A stretch of 64,000 bases of DNA from CAZGNZ01 sp964527215 (lineage in GTDB: Bacteria > Fidelibacterota > Marinisomatia > SCGC-AAA003-L08 > JACNLC01), in NCBI GenBank assembly GCA_964527215.1, contig CAZGNZ010000013.1:32585-96584 (forward strand), in the 5' to 3' direction. How positions within the stretch are numbered: the first letter of the stretch is position 1; every line of letters begins with the position of its first letter. This document shows, piece by piece, positions 36,590-46,674 of the stretch. A program made the translations under genes and the position numbers. The notes under the pieces were generated by a model. That model was not told the DNA's origin. It saw only the letters and a program-made list of their open reading frames with translations, and ran no database searches.

Positions 36590-38818
36590 ATGGAAAAAAT
36601 ACTGGTAATAGATGACCGGAAAGACAATCTGACAGCCATTGAGGCCCAGATCAGTATGATGAACAAGACACTGGAGATCGTCACTGCAGATTCCGGAATG
36701 TCCGGTCTGGAAATGGCTCGCATCCATCAGCCGGATGTGATTTTGCTGGATATTCATATGCCGGAAATGGATGGATACGAAGTCTGCAGGAAACTGAAAG
36801 CAGACTCTCTGACCCGTCAGATACCGGTCATTTTCCTGACGGCTCTTCGAACCAGTGCTGCAGACCGAATCAAAGGATTGGAAATCGGAGCAGATGCTTT
36901 TCTATCCAAACCGGTCAATGAGGGTGAGCTTATGGCCGAGATTGGCGTCATGCTTCGAATAAAGCGGGCGGAAGATCAGCTGCGGACTGAAAAAAGGAAT
37001 CTCGAAGAGCAGGTCACCCTGCGGACCAAGGAATTGTTGGCTATTAACCAGCGTTATGAACGGCTTGTCCGGAACGCGCCGGACATGATCTTTCGAATAT
37101 CCCTTCCGGACGGCAGATATGAATTTGTCAGCAACTCATCCGTATCCGTTATTGGTTATACTCCCCAGGAGTTTTATGACCAGCCGATGCTGATTCGAAA
37201 AGTCATTCACCCTGACTGGAAAAACTATTTTGAAACGGAATGGGAAAAGCTGATTCAGGGAAAACCAGACAAACGGTATCATTTTCAGGTGATCCACAAA
37301 AACAGTACAGAACTCTGGGTCAGTCAGACCAATGTGCTGATAAGAAACTCCGAAGGCGAACCTGTGGCACTGGAGGGTATTGTCAGGGATATTACCCAGC
37401 GAATGAATGCACTGAATGCACTGGAAAAAAGCAATGAGGAATTTCAGGCATTGTTCACAAATATGCTTAATGGATTTGCATTTCACAGAATTGTTCGGGA
37501 TGAATCCGGACTGCCGGCGGATTACGTTTTTCTGAACATCAATCCGGCTTTCGAAAAGATGACGGGACTGATGAAGGATCGAGTTATAGGAAAGACAGTC
37601 CGTGACGTCATACCGGGCATTGATTCCGATCCCTTTAACTGGATAGAAAAATACGGCACGGTGTCAATAACGGGAAAGCCCGTGGCTTTCGAGCAGTATT
37701 CTGCTGCCCTTGACAAATGGTACAGTATTACGGCCTATTCACCGGAGCCGGATCATTTTGCCACTATCTTTCATGATATCACCGATCAAAAAGCATCGGA
37801 AGCCGCCCTGCGGGAATCAGAATCCCGGTATCGGCTGATGTTTGAAACAGCACCGGTCGGTGTCATCAGTCTTGACAGAGAAGGAACGGTGACTGCCTGC
37901 AACGCGGCATTCTGCCAAATGACGCACTACTCTGAAGAGGAGATAACCGGCAGATATTTTTCCGAATTTGCCGGTCTGTATTCAGAAGAAATTCCGAAAT
38001 ATGTAGAATTATTCAGGGATGTCATTTCAACTGCGAGAATGAAAACCATCCGGACACCAATAAAGATCAAAGAAGGCGGCCGTATCAATGCGGAAGTACT
38101 GGTTGTTTCGGAAAAGGAAAAAGGGGCCACAACAGGCGTCCATGCTTTTGTCATGGACATTACAAAAATGATTGAACATGAAAATTCTCTGAAAGATTCT
38201 CTCAAGGAAAAGGAAGTACTGCTGAGAGAGATCCATCATCGTGTGAAGAACAATATGCAGATTATTAACAGCCTGCTCGGACTGCAGAGTCAACGGATAA
38301 ATAACAAGGAAGCGGTACACGCGCTGCAGGACAGCATCAACCGCATCATATCAATGTCACTGATCCATGAGTCCCTCTTTCAGTCCGAAGATCTTGTTCA
38401 GATAGGACTGGAAAACTATCTGAATAATATTCTAGGCCATCTCGTTCAGATATATTTTCAGCCGGGAAAGCAAGTAAGCTTCAAAGTATCAGCCGCCGAA
38501 TTCTATATCACGGTTGAAGAAGCCACCCCGCTGGGGCTGATTTTCAATGAACTGATTACCAATTCCCTGAAACATGCTTACAATGAACAGGAGTCCGGCA
38601 GCATCAGCATTCAGGTAACGCAGAGTGACCAGGGGGAAACGATGGTTGAATATTCCGATGACGGTGCAGGTCTTCCTGCCGGTTTTGACATTCAGCAGAC
38701 GGATTCCCTGGGAATGAGGCTGATACGTGACTTGATCCTTCGGCAGCTGGAAGGGCGGCTTGAATCCTGCTCGGAATCCGGTTTCTGTCTGAGATTTCGA
38801 TTTACGCGAAAAAACTGA
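36590..38818 (+). CDS. receiver-PAS-PAS-PAS histidine kinase (HisKA_2 type)
   Basis: 742 residues, soluble. It starts with a receiver (1-120, acceptor Asp54 in LLDIHMP, acidic pair DD at 8-9), then a coiled coil and three PAS domains (~150-265, ~278-395, ~405-525), and a HisKA_2 dimerisation domain with the HHRVKNNMQ box (~545-560) and a matching HATPase_c_2 domain (NELITNSLKHAY, DDGAGLPAGFD, SLGMRLI). An N-terminal receiver places it as an intermediate that could take phosphate from the hybrid kinase 53 bp upstream and answer with its own kinase activity. This is inference from domain order. Confidence 0.9.
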   Translation: MEKILVIDDRKDNLTAIEAQISMMNKTLEIVTADSGMSGLEMARIHQPDVILLDIHMPEMDGYEVCRKLKADSLTRQIPVIFLTALRTSAADRIKGLEIGADAFLSKPVNEGELMAEIGVMLRIKRAEDQLRTEKRNLEEQVTLRTKELLAINQRYERLVRNAPDMIFRISLPDGRYEFVSNSSVSVIGYTPQEFYDQPMLIRKVIHPDWKNYFETEWEKLIQGKPDKRYHFQVIHKNSTELWVSQTNVLIRNSEGEPVALEGIVRDITQRMNALNALEKSNEEFQALFTNMLNGFAFHRIVRDESGLPADYVFLNINPAFEKMTGLMKDRVIGKTVRDVIPGIDSDPFNWIEKYGTVSITGKPVAFEQYSAALDKWYSITAYSPEPDHFATIFHDITDQKASEAALRESESRYRLMFETAPVGVISLDREGTVTACNAAFCQMTHYSEEEITGRYFSEFAGLYSEEIPKYVELFRDVISTARMKTIRTPIKIKEGGRINAEVLVVSEKEKGATTGVHAFVMDITKMIEHENSLKDSLKEKEVLLREIHHRVKNNMQIINSLLGLQSQRINNKEAVHALQDSINRIISMSLIHESLFQSEDLVQIGLENYLNNILGHLVQIYFQPGKQVSFKVSAAEFYITVEEATPLGLIFNELITNSLKHAYNEQESGSISIQVTQSDQGETMVEYSDDGAGLPAGFDIQQTDSLGMRLIRDLILRQLEGRLESCSESGFCLRFRFTRKN

Positions 38819-39061
38819 CACCTTTTTATCACTATCATACTGACGGCAGACCACCTGCAGTTGGAAAATGTGTATCAAAACTTGAATTCGTCCGCTTTCC
38901 ATTTTATCCAGCGGTGAAAATGAAATAAAACCGAAAAAATTCGGCTGACCCTGATTGCACCGGAGCTGGAAAAGAGATAATTTTAGCCAATGCCTAAATC
39001 ACCTCCTGGAGAACTTATATACCCTGTTTTTCCCGAAAGAGGGTAGGAATATCAAGGAATT

Positions 39062-42000
39062 ATGAAAAATACATCCATGAAAACCATCCTTCTGGTTGAA
39101 GATGAAGCCGTCATTGCCGCCGACGAGGCCATGATTCTGAAAGACAACGGCTTCCAGGTCATCACAGTAAATAACGGGCAGAACGCCATCCTTGCCGTGG
39201 ATTCTGATCCCGAAATATCCCTGATTCTGATGGATATCAATCTGGGTGAGGGGATGGATGGAACCGAGGTGGCTGAAGAAATACTCAGCCGTCATGATCT
39301 GCCGATAATTTTCCTCTCGCTGCATAATGAAAAAGATATCGTCGAAAAAACCAAAGGCATCACATCGTACGGGTATATCCTGAAGAACGCCGGGGAAACC
39401 GTCATGCTGGCAGCGATTGATATGGCCTTTCGGCTGTACGACGCCAAAATGCAGGAACAGGCGAACAAGGAAAAGCTGCTTGAGCGGGAATACTTCCTGA
39501 CCGCCTCCCAGAAAGTGGGTCGGATTGGTTCCTATATTCTGGATTTCAGTACCGGGCTCTGGAAACCATCCGAAGAACTGATGGAGTTGTTCGGCATCGG
39601 CCCGGATTTCACCCCATCTGTTGAAAACTGGTATCAAATTGTCCATCCTGATGACCGGTTTGTGATGCAGAACTATTTCAATCAGCTTGTAACGGAAAAA
39701 CAGCTGCGGTTTGACAAAACCTATCGAATCATTCGAATCAATGACAGAGCGGAACGCTGGGTGCACGGATTGGGGGAAGTCTCATTTTCTCCCGAGGGAC
39801 ACATGGCAACAATGATTGGGACCGTACAGGATGTCACTGAACAAAAACTGGCAGATCAGGCCCTGAGAGAAAGCGAAACCCAGTACCGACTTCTGGTGGA
39901 CAATGCCATTGAGTCGATCATCGTTGTGGATATCAAGGGCAAGCTGCTGATGATCAATCAGACTGCGGCTTATAATCTGGGCGGCCACAAGGATGATTTT
40001 CTTGGAAAAAATCTCCGTGACCTGATCCCGGAAGCCTATGCCAGAATGCATCTTTCCACGGTCCGCGAAATTATCGAATCCGGGAACGGACAAACCGATG
40101 AAATTCCTGTTTCCTTTCCGGATGAAGAGCGGTGGTTCAAAATCAGTTCTCTGCCGGTCAGGCATCCAGATGGATCGGTACCGGCAGTGCAGAGTCTGAT
40201 TATGGATATTACGCGGTACAAGAAAACCGAAGATGAGATGATTCAAAAGCGGAACATTTTATCAGATATCCTGGAAGACACCCTGGCCGGATACTGGGAC
40301 TGGAATCTTTCAGAGAATACGGAATATCTCAGTCCGAGGTTCAAAAAGATGTTCGGATTTCTCGACCATGAGCTTCCAAACTCACCCGAGGCGTGGAAGA
40401 AACTGATTTTCAAGGAAGACCTGCCTGTTCTCATGGAACAGTTCGACAGACATGTTAAAAGCCACGGAGAGATTCCGTTTCGCTGCGAAGTGCGGTATCG
40501 CCATCGAAAGGGACATACGGTTTGGGTGTTATGCGCCGGGAGAGTGGTGGACTGGACTTCGGACGGTTCGCCTGTCCGGGCAGTTGGATGTCATGTGGAT
40601 GTCACCCAGAGAAAAAAAACCGAAACGGTTCTGAAGCACAAGGAATGGCTCTATAATTCCATTACCAACAACATGATGGATGGATTTGTGCGGGTGGATC
40701 ATGAAGGTAAGCTCCTGGATGCAAATGATGTTTACTGCAGGATGAGCGGTTATTCAAGGGCTGAACTGCAGACGATGTCCCTGGATCAGCTTGACGCACA
40801 GGAAAAGACCAAGGCTATCAAGGCACATGTAAGAAAAGTGGTTCGAACCGGCGGTGATATGTTTGAAACGCTTCACCGGCGCAAGGACGGCAGCACCTAT
40901 AATGTCGAGGTCAGTGTTTCTTATCTCAATGATGAATCAAAGCAGTTTATTGCATTTGTCAGGGATATCGAAGAGCGAAAAACAAGAGAAAATGTACTCA
41001 ATACCATTCATTCGGGCACAAGTCAGGTCTCCGGAATGGAGTTTTTTCATGATCTTGTCAGCCTGATGGGGCCGTTACTCAAGGTCACCTGTGTGGCAGC
41101 CGTAAGAACCCTGAATAATACCAAAGCTGAAACAACGGCTTTCTGGGTAAACGGCAGAATGAAACCGAACTTCACGTTTACGTATCTGGATTCTCCCTGC
41201 CGAAATCTGGTTGCAAACAATGTCTGTTTCATTCCGGATGATGTGTATAATCTGTTTCCCAACAGTGATATCATTCGCGACCTGAAAATCAGGAGTTATT
41301 ACGGCAGATCGCTGCGAGACCGGGGAGGGCGGTTTATGGGAGCGCTGATTGTGATGGACCGCAAACCCATGGGTAATATGGACCTTTTTGAAAGAGTTCT
41401 GGATGTTTTCGGTGGCCGGGCGAGTGCCGAATTGTGCCGCGAAGAAGCAGAAGCCGTGCTGAGAGAAAGCGAGACCAAGTTTCGTCAGCTGGTCGACACC
41501 ATCCGCGAAGTTTTCTGGCTGGCCGCACCGGACTTGAGTCAAATTCAATATATCAGTCCGACATACGAAGAGGTCTGGGGACAGTCGTGTAAAAGTCTCT
41601 ATGAAAATCCGGATTCCTGGCGGGAGAATATTCATGATCAGGATCGTGAAGTTGTTGAAAAATCGATTGAGAAAAAACTCAGCAGTAATATTCTTGAACC
41701 TGAATTTCCAGAATTCAGGCTGGTAAAAGACGATGAAAGCATCGTCTGGATTTCCGCCCGCATTTTTCCTGTCTACGGAGATAATGGAACAATGATCAGG
41801 TTGGCGGGAATTGCCGAAGACATTACAGACCGAAAACTGGTTGAATTGGTGCAGTCGGCACAGTTGAGGCTGATTGATTATTCCCTGGGTCACGGAGCAA
41901 GCGATCTTCTCCAACGCTTTCTGGACGAGGCCGAACTGCTAACGGAAAGCGTTGTCGGATTTTACCATTTTCTTGCCGATGACCAGGAAACCGTAACGCT

Positions 42001-43348
42001 TCAGACATGGTCCACGAACACCGTTGACAATATGTGTCGGGCTGAGGGTTCCGGTTTGCATTATCCCATCAGCGAAGCAGGAATCTGGGTGGATTGTGTT
42101 CGCGAAGGAAGACCGGTGATTCACAATGACTACAGCAAGGCCAGCAACCGGAAAGGCCTTCCCGAGGGCCATGCCCCGGTGATACGTGAACTGGTTGTGC
42201 CGGTATATCGGGGCAATAAAATAACCGCTATACTGGGTGTGGGAAATAAACCGACACTGTACAATGACAATGATGTCTGGATGGTGCAGAAACTGGCTGA
42301 TCTTGCCTGGGATATTATTGAGAGAAGACGGACAGAGACAGCATTGAACCGCAGCGAAAAACGATATCTGGATATCGTGGATTCAGTGGCGGACTGGGTG
42401 TGGGAAACGGATGCCTACAACCATTTCACATACAGTTCGAAAATTTCCCAGAAAGTCCTGGGGTATGCACCAGAGGAGGTGGTGGGAAAAAAACGCTTCA
42501 GCTTCATTGATCCGTCCGATTCAGACCGTTTCGTTGAGCAGTACAATCAAGCGGTCAAAGAGCGGACCCCCATCCGGAATCTGGTGAATTGGAATATTCG
42601 CCGGAACGGTGACAGAGTGTGCCTGATTACAAGTGCGGTTCCGGTTTTTGATGAAAGCGGCGAATACAGGGGATACCGCGGTGTGGACAAAGACCTGACG
42701 GAACGGGAGCTGGCTAAGGAAGAAATTGAAAAACAGCTGGCAGAAAAAAATGTGATATTAAAGGAAACACATCATCGCATAAAGAACAATTTCAATACCG
42801 TAGGAAGCCTTTTAACGCTTCAGGAGCAAAAGTTGACCCACACGGATGCAAAAGAAGCCCTGAAGAAAACCATCGGGAGAATACAGAGTATGGGGCTTCT
42901 GTATGAGAAACTGCTGGTGAAAGAGGAGTACGAGGAAACCTCGGTAAAATCCTATCTGGAAAGTTTGATTCCTGAAATCATCAAGCTTTTCCCGGGCAGC
43001 GACAATGTCCGAATCACAATCCGGCTGGAGGATATCATGCTGGATTCAAAACGGCTGTTTTCTCTTGGAATTATTGTGAACGAGCTTCTGAGCAATGTGA
43101 TGAAATATGCATTTCCGAATCAGAAAAAGGGGTCTGTAAAGGTGACGCTGGTGCGTGAAAAAGATGAAATCGTTCTTATGATAAAGGATGATGGAAAGGG
43201 TCTTCCGAAAGATTTTGACCTGAAAGATCCCGGTGGATTCGGTATATTGCTTGTAAATATCCTGTGCAGTCAGCTGCATGGCGCTTTTCATATTTCTTCA
43301 GAAAAGGGAACAACCGGCGAAGTGCGGTTCAGCCTGTTCTCCTCATAA
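39062..43348 (+). CDS. receiver plus multi-PAS/GAF histidine kinase (HisKA_2 type)
   Basis: 1428 residues with no obvious membrane segment. An N-terminal receiver (1-120) has acidic residues VEDEA, acceptor Asp in ILMDINLG and the conserved lysine in YILKNAG. It is followed by a chain of sensory domains: at least six PAS/PAC units (recognisable by repeats of 'ITDRK', 'VTEQK' and 'MDITRYKK'-type PAC ends) and a GAF domain around residues 940-1090. A HisKA_2 box HHRIKNNFNTVGSLL (~1240) and HATPase_c_2 (NELLSNVMKYAF, DDGKGLPKDFD) end the protein. AAGGAAT precedes the ATG, 243 bases after the previous kinase. It is likely a cytoplasmic integrator of redox, ligand or light-type cues; the ligands are unknown. 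Confidence 0.9.
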   Translation: MKNTSMKTILLVEDEAVIAADEAMILKDNGFQVITVNNGQNAILAVDSDPEISLILMDINLGEGMDGTEVAEEILSRHDLPIIFLSLHNEKDIVEKTKGITSYGYILKNAGETVMLAAIDMAFRLYDAKMQEQANKEKLLEREYFLTASQKVGRIGSYILDFSTGLWKPSEELMELFGIGPDFTPSVENWYQIVHPDDRFVMQNYFNQLVTEKQLRFDKTYRIIRINDRAERWVHGLGEVSFSPEGHMATMIGTVQDVTEQKLADQALRESETQYRLLVDNAIESIIVVDIKGKLLMINQTAAYNLGGHKDDFLGKNLRDLIPEAYARMHLSTVREIIESGNGQTDEIPVSFPDEERWFKISSLPVRHPDGSVPAVQSLIMDITRYKKTEDEMIQKRNILSDILEDTLAGYWDWNLSENTEYLSPRFKKMFGFLDHELPNSPEAWKKLIFKEDLPVLMEQFDRHVKSHGEIPFRCEVRYRHRKGHTVWVLCAGRVVDWTSDGSPVRAVGCHVDVTQRKKTETVLKHKEWLYNSITNNMMDGFVRVDHEGKLLDANDVYCRMSGYSRAELQTMSLDQLDAQEKTKAIKAHVRKVVRTGGDMFETLHRRKDGSTYNVEVSVSYLNDESKQFIAFVRDIEERKTRENVLNTIHSGTSQVSGMEFFHDLVSLMGPLLKVTCVAAVRTLNNTKAETTAFWVNGRMKPNFTFTYLDSPCRNLVANNVCFIPDDVYNLFPNSDIIRDLKIRSYYGRSLRDRGGRFMGALIVMDRKPMGNMDLFERVLDVFGGRASAELCREEAEAVLRESETKFRQLVDTIREVFWLAAPDLSQIQYISPTYEEVWGQSCKSLYENPDSWRENIHDQDREVVEKSIEKKLSSNILEPEFPEFRLVKDDESIVWISARIFPVYGDNGTMIRLAGIAEDITDRKLVELVQSAQLRLIDYSLGHGASDLLQRFLDEAELLTESVVGFYHFLADDQETVTLQTWSTNTVDNMCRAEGSGLHYPISEAGIWVDCVREGRPVIHNDYSKASNRKGLPEGHAPVIRELVVPVYRGNKITAILGVGNKPTLYNDNDVWMVQKLADLAWDIIERRRTETALNRSEKRYLDIVDSVADWVWETDAYNHFTYSSKISQKVLGYAPEEVVGKKRFSFIDPSDSDRFVEQYNQAVKERTPIRNLVNWNIRRNGDRVCLITSAVPVFDESGEYRGYRGVDKDLTERELAKEEIEKQLAEKNVILKETHHRIKNNFNTVGSLLTLQEQKLTHTDAKEALKKTIGRIQSMGLLYEKLLVKEEYEETSVKSYLESLIPEIIKLFPGSDNVRITIRLEDIMLDSKRLFSLGIIVNELLSNVMKYAFPNQKKGSVKVTLVREKDEIVLMIKDDGKGLPKDFDLKDPGGFGILLVNILCSQLHGAFHISSEKGTTGEVRFSLFSS

Positions 43349-43584
43349 GACGCACGGTATTCCGGCTTATGGGCATGATTCGAATCAGGATATCCATTTT
43401 TGTCGGAGTATATACCGGAGCCGTCAATCCCAGATTCAGCAATTTTACTACTTCAATGGTGTGGAAGATACTTTTATCGATGATCCCGGTCCCTGTTATC
43501 GCCGGAGTATGCGGGCCGGAATTAAATTGAAATTTTGAGAAAGCTGATTTTGTTCCCTGACCGGAACGACACTTAATCAGCAGA

Positions 43585-43604
43585 AGCGGGGTGCAGGCCC
43601 CGCT
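43585..43604. terminator. possible hairpin between convergent genes
   Basis: AGCGGGG (43585-43591) and CCCCGCT (43598-43604) form a 7-bp stem with a six-base loop, in the 288-bp gap between the stop of the third kinase and the stop of the beta-lactamase-like gene. It lacks a T run on either strand, so a terminator role is only possible. Confidence 0.35.
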
Positions 43605-43636
43605 CCTGTTATTCGGACTGCCGGCCGACGGTTTCG

Positions 43637-44815
43637 CTATTGAGGATAGTAACCGGTGGTAATGTCTGCGCTGGGCAGTCCAATCTCTGTTTTCACGACA
43701 TTCCAAAGTGTATCGAAAATCTGCTCAAGGGCGGCATCGCTGTCATTGTTGATCATGACCGTGAGCGCGATGTCATACTCCGGTACATACGCCGCAATCG
43801 TCCGATACCCCGGTGCTGAACCGTAATGGCCCCATATTTCGTCTCCGTCCCAGTACTTCAGCAGGGTTCCCAGACCATACCCGTCAATGCTGTCTTCATT
43901 GACACTGAAATGAAAATCCGTCATCTCCCGAAGTGCTGCGCCGCTGACAACGGAACCGTTCATCAGGGAATGCATCCACAGAGTCAGATCTTCTGCCGTG
44001 CTGTAGAACTGACCGCCTGTCATGGAAGTCAGCCAGTTGCGGGAGCTGCAGGATATATCCTCCAGGCAGCCGTCTGAGTCACTGTCAAGCCAGTTGTGGG
44101 CAATACTGCAGCTGGAAGGCAGCGGTTCACTCAGGTCCAGAAGGATACCGCCAAGACCGAGCGGATCTGTCAGTTCCTGCTCAATGGCATTGTGAAGCGC
44201 CAGCCCGGTCTGTGTTTCTATCAGGATTTTACACAGCTGATAACCCGCCAGCGTGTAGTGCCAGCCGCTGCCCGGTTCAAAGTACGGGGCGTCCATGAGA
44301 TACGTGAAGATATCATTCAGGGACCAGTACTGGCTGTGATTGATCTGAGAGAATTCGGACTGAAATGGAGAGAGGGGGTGTTCTGCCGTCATAAACAGAC
44401 CGCTGGTATGATCCAGGCACTGGCGGACAGTGATTTCGGGATTGACATTCGCAGGCAGGACTATGTAATCGGCGATGGGCGCATCCAGCTCCAGCGCTCC
44501 GGAATCCACCAGCCGCAGTACCATGGCAGCCATAATATTCCGGGAAACGTCTCCCATGTCAAACAGCATGTCCCGTCGAATCTGCACATTTTCATGAGAA
44601 TAGCCGCTGACATCGGTCCAGACGGTTTTGTCAGGGAATACCACTGCTGCAGAAACACCGTGAGCCTGGCTGGCATTGAGCGTGTTCCTCAAAGCACTGG
44701 TCAGTTCCTCGTTCAGTGTTCTATCATATGAGGTGGATGATGTATCGGTACAGGCCTGAAAAAGCAGACCTGCTGTCAGTAAACCGCATAAAACGCGGTG
44801 GATTTGAAAGATCAT
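43637..44815 (-). CDS. class C beta-lactamase-like lipoprotein lacking the catalytic Ser-Lys
   Basis: 392 residues. A hydrophobic signal with a lipobox-like LLFQAC places Cys22 as the probable lipidation site. The fold of serine beta-lactamase / PBP4-type proteins is evident from LDAPIADYI, CLDHTSGLF, DPLGLGGI, GQFYSTAEDL and the HxG equivalent GHYGSAPGY. But the SxxK motif, normally GSVSK in this context, reads G-D89-V-S-R92: both the nucleophilic Ser and the Lys are replaced. The YxN position reads Y187-T-L. Codons are unambiguous and the frame is intact, so this looks like a binding or scaffold pseudoenzyme rather than a broken gene. It points at the kinase run; no partner is obvious. Confidence 0.85.
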   Translation of the reverse strand: MIFQIHRVLCGLLTAGLLFQACTDTSSTSYDRTLNEELTSALRNTLNASQAHGVSAAVVFPDKTVWTDVSGYSHENVQIRRDMLFDMGDVSRNIMAAMVLRLVDSGALELDAPIADYIVLPANVNPEITVRQCLDHTSGLFMTAEHPLSPFQSEFSQINHSQYWSLNDIFTYLMDAPYFEPGSGWHYTLAGYQLCKILIETQTGLALHNAIEQELTDPLGLGGILLDLSEPLPSSCSIAHNWLDSDSDGCLEDISCSSRNWLTSMTGGQFYSTAEDLTLWMHSLMNGSVVSGAALREMTDFHFSVNEDSIDGYGLGTLLKYWDGDEIWGHYGSAPGYRTIAAYVPEYDIALTVMINNDSDAALEQIFDTLWNVVKTEIGLPSADITTGYYPQ

Positions 44816-45154
44816 GTTGGCTCCTTGTTGGCTCTGGGTTTTGTGTTGATCAAAAACAAGCTTTGAAGGAAGGAGGATTCATAAGGTTGAGTGCTGATCG
44901 GGGAAAACCATAAGCCCGGGATGCGGGTGTTCAAAAAATATACCATAGTGAAATTGACTGGCGGGGCGCCGGCAATCGAGAAGAATATTTATTTTAAAAT
45001 CAGGAGTATATAGCCCGGACAGGATTCAGGCGATTCATGGATGGGTATATCATGAATGATATGCAAATTCTTTTTGGGACGCAGCTTTGATATATCTTGT
45101 CCGTGGTTCAGACGGCACCCGCAGGCATCTGTCGGATTCAGCAATTGCCGACCA
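44816..45154. other. intergenic region between two minus-strand genes
   Basis: 339 bases. A short open frame on the plus strand here overlaps the end of the kinase gene and looks like chance. No repeat or RNA recognised. Confidence 0.4.
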
Positions 45155-46462
45155 TTATGTTCGGGGCAAAGTCAATGAAAAACAGGTGCCTTCTCCGATG
45201 GTACTGTCAACGGTGATTCTGCCTCCCAGCCGGTCCACAAATTTTTTTACAATAGCCATTCCCAGTCCTGTTCCGATTGCGGTGTGGGTTTTGGCTTCCG
45301 GTGTTCTGTAGAATTCATCAAATATCTTTTCCAATCCTTCAGGACTGATTCCGATTCCGGTATCAGCCACATCAATGGTATATTCAGAACTGCCGCTTTG
45401 CAGGGCAACATTCAGCTGCCCCTGTTCCTTATTGTAGCGAATGGCGTTGGATATGAGATTGGCCAGAATTTTTTCCAGCAGCTGGGGATATGTCCGCACG
45501 TTCAGATCGTCCGGGCCGGAGTCAAACTGAACGTCGAGATTTCGAGGATTGTCCCCGAGTTCATCGTCCAGGATTTTTTCAAGAAACCCAATAACGTTAA
45601 TGATTTCTGCATCTTTCTGTGCCGGCATGGAGCCTTTGGTCATTTCAGCCAGATCCTTGACGGTATCAATAACCTGATGGGTTCTTGCAAGGGCCCGTTC
45701 CAGAATTCCCCGAATGCGGGCATTCATCTGTTCGCCTTCTACCATCAGGGTGGTTTCAATGGCACTCTGAACCGTGTTGACCGGGGATTTCACCTCGTGC
45801 GTAACAAACCTGAAAAAATCCATTTTTTCCTTGTCCAGCTCTTTAAGACGCTCCACCTGCTCCTCAATCAGGAGGTTCTTTCTGGACAACTCCCGGGTTC
45901 GTTCCGCGACCCGATGTTCCAGGGTCTGGTTGTATTCCGACAGCTTGTCCAGCAGCCGGGCATTTTCAACGGCAATGGCACACTGGGAGGCCAGGGCTGA
46001 AATCAGCATAATGTCGTTTTCACAAAACGGGTCACTGCCGATATGATTGATCACCTGAAGCACGCCCACCAATTTATCCTTGCTCAGCAGAGGGACGCTC
46101 AGCATGTTGTTTGTTGTAAAGCCGGTTTTTCGGTCAAATTCAGGATTAAACCGGGAATCGGCATAGCAGTCGGCAATCAGAAGCGGCTGTTTTTCTTGGG
46201 CAACCCACCCGGCAATACCTTCTCCCATAGCGATACTCTGGCCCTTGATCTGGGCTTCCTTTTCACCGGTTGCCACCGTGAAATGCAGCCGATTGTCGGT
46301 TTCATCATAGATCAGCAGAGAACTGGCTTCCGCCTCCATAATTTCCCTGCTGCGTGACATTATTTCGATCAGGAGCTGTCCCAGCGGTTTTGCTTCCATT
46401 AGTTTATGCGCGGTGAGATTGACAAACACCAGCTTCTTTAACATCAATTCGTGATTAATCAT
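45155..46462 (-). CDS. GAF-domain sensor histidine kinase
   Basis: 435 residues, cytoplasmic. An N-terminal GAF domain (~25-170, EASSLLIYDETDNRLHF, GEGIAGWVA, NMLSVPLLSKDKLVGVLQV) is followed by a long coiled coil (LLDKLSEYNQTLEHRVAER...) and a HisKA helix with HEVKSPVNTVQSA, then a HATPase with N box (NLISNAIRYN), G1 (DTGIGISPEG) and G2 (GTGLGMAIVKKF). GAF domains of this type often bind cyclic nucleotides or haem, which fits the cyclase and phosphodiesterase genes directly upstream, but ligand specificity is not readable. There is no receiver. A hairpin-bearing 212-bp gap separates it from the MBL gene. Confidence 0.9.
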   Translation of the reverse strand: MINHELMLKKLVFVNLTAHKLMEAKPLGQLLIEIMSRSREIMEAEASSLLIYDETDNRLHFTVATGEKEAQIKGQSIAMGEGIAGWVAQEKQPLLIADCYADSRFNPEFDRKTGFTTNNMLSVPLLSKDKLVGVLQVINHIGSDPFCENDIMLISALASQCAIAVENARLLDKLSEYNQTLEHRVAERTRELSRKNLLIEEQVERLKELDKEKMDFFRFVTHEVKSPVNTVQSAIETTLMVEGEQMNARIRGILERALARTHQVIDTVKDLAEMTKGSMPAQKDAEIINVIGFLEKILDDELGDNPRNLDVQFDSGPDDLNVRTYPQLLEKILANLISNAIRYNKEQGQLNVALQSGSSEYTIDVADTGIGISPEGLEKIFDEFYRTPEAKTHTAIGTGLGMAIVKKFVDRLGGRITVDSTIGEGTCFSLTLPRT

Positions 46463-46513
46463 TGATTTCCCGATTTATTCCGCCGGAAGGCGGACAAGTG
46501 TTATGAATTAAAC

Positions 46514-46535
46514 TCCCCGCTGCCTGGGGCGGGGA
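46514..46535 (-). terminator. hairpin between MBL phosphodiesterase and GAF kinase genes
   Basis: On the minus strand TCCCCGC and GCGGGGA form a 7-bp stem (46529-46535 with 46514-46520) with an eight-base loop, followed by GTTTAATT. Just beyond lies another short palindrome TCCGCCGGAAGGCGGA (46479-46494). The pair belongs to the dispersed hairpin family of this window and may act as a weak terminator or attenuator. Confidence 0.45.
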
Positions 46536-46674
46536 ACACCATTTCCTCGGCTGTCTGTCTCCACGTCAAAGGCGCATAAATCGGCAGACGGTACGGACAG
46601 GTGTGCTCGGTGAATTTCTCTTTGGGATTGGCACAGGATTCTGGGCCTGCCTGAAGTTCACAGCATTGATTCAT

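Noticed and set aside
45087..45311. Plus-strand open frame overlapping the GAF kinase C-terminus
   Set aside because: Its second half is antisense to the kinase ATP-binding domain, so it is a shadow frame.
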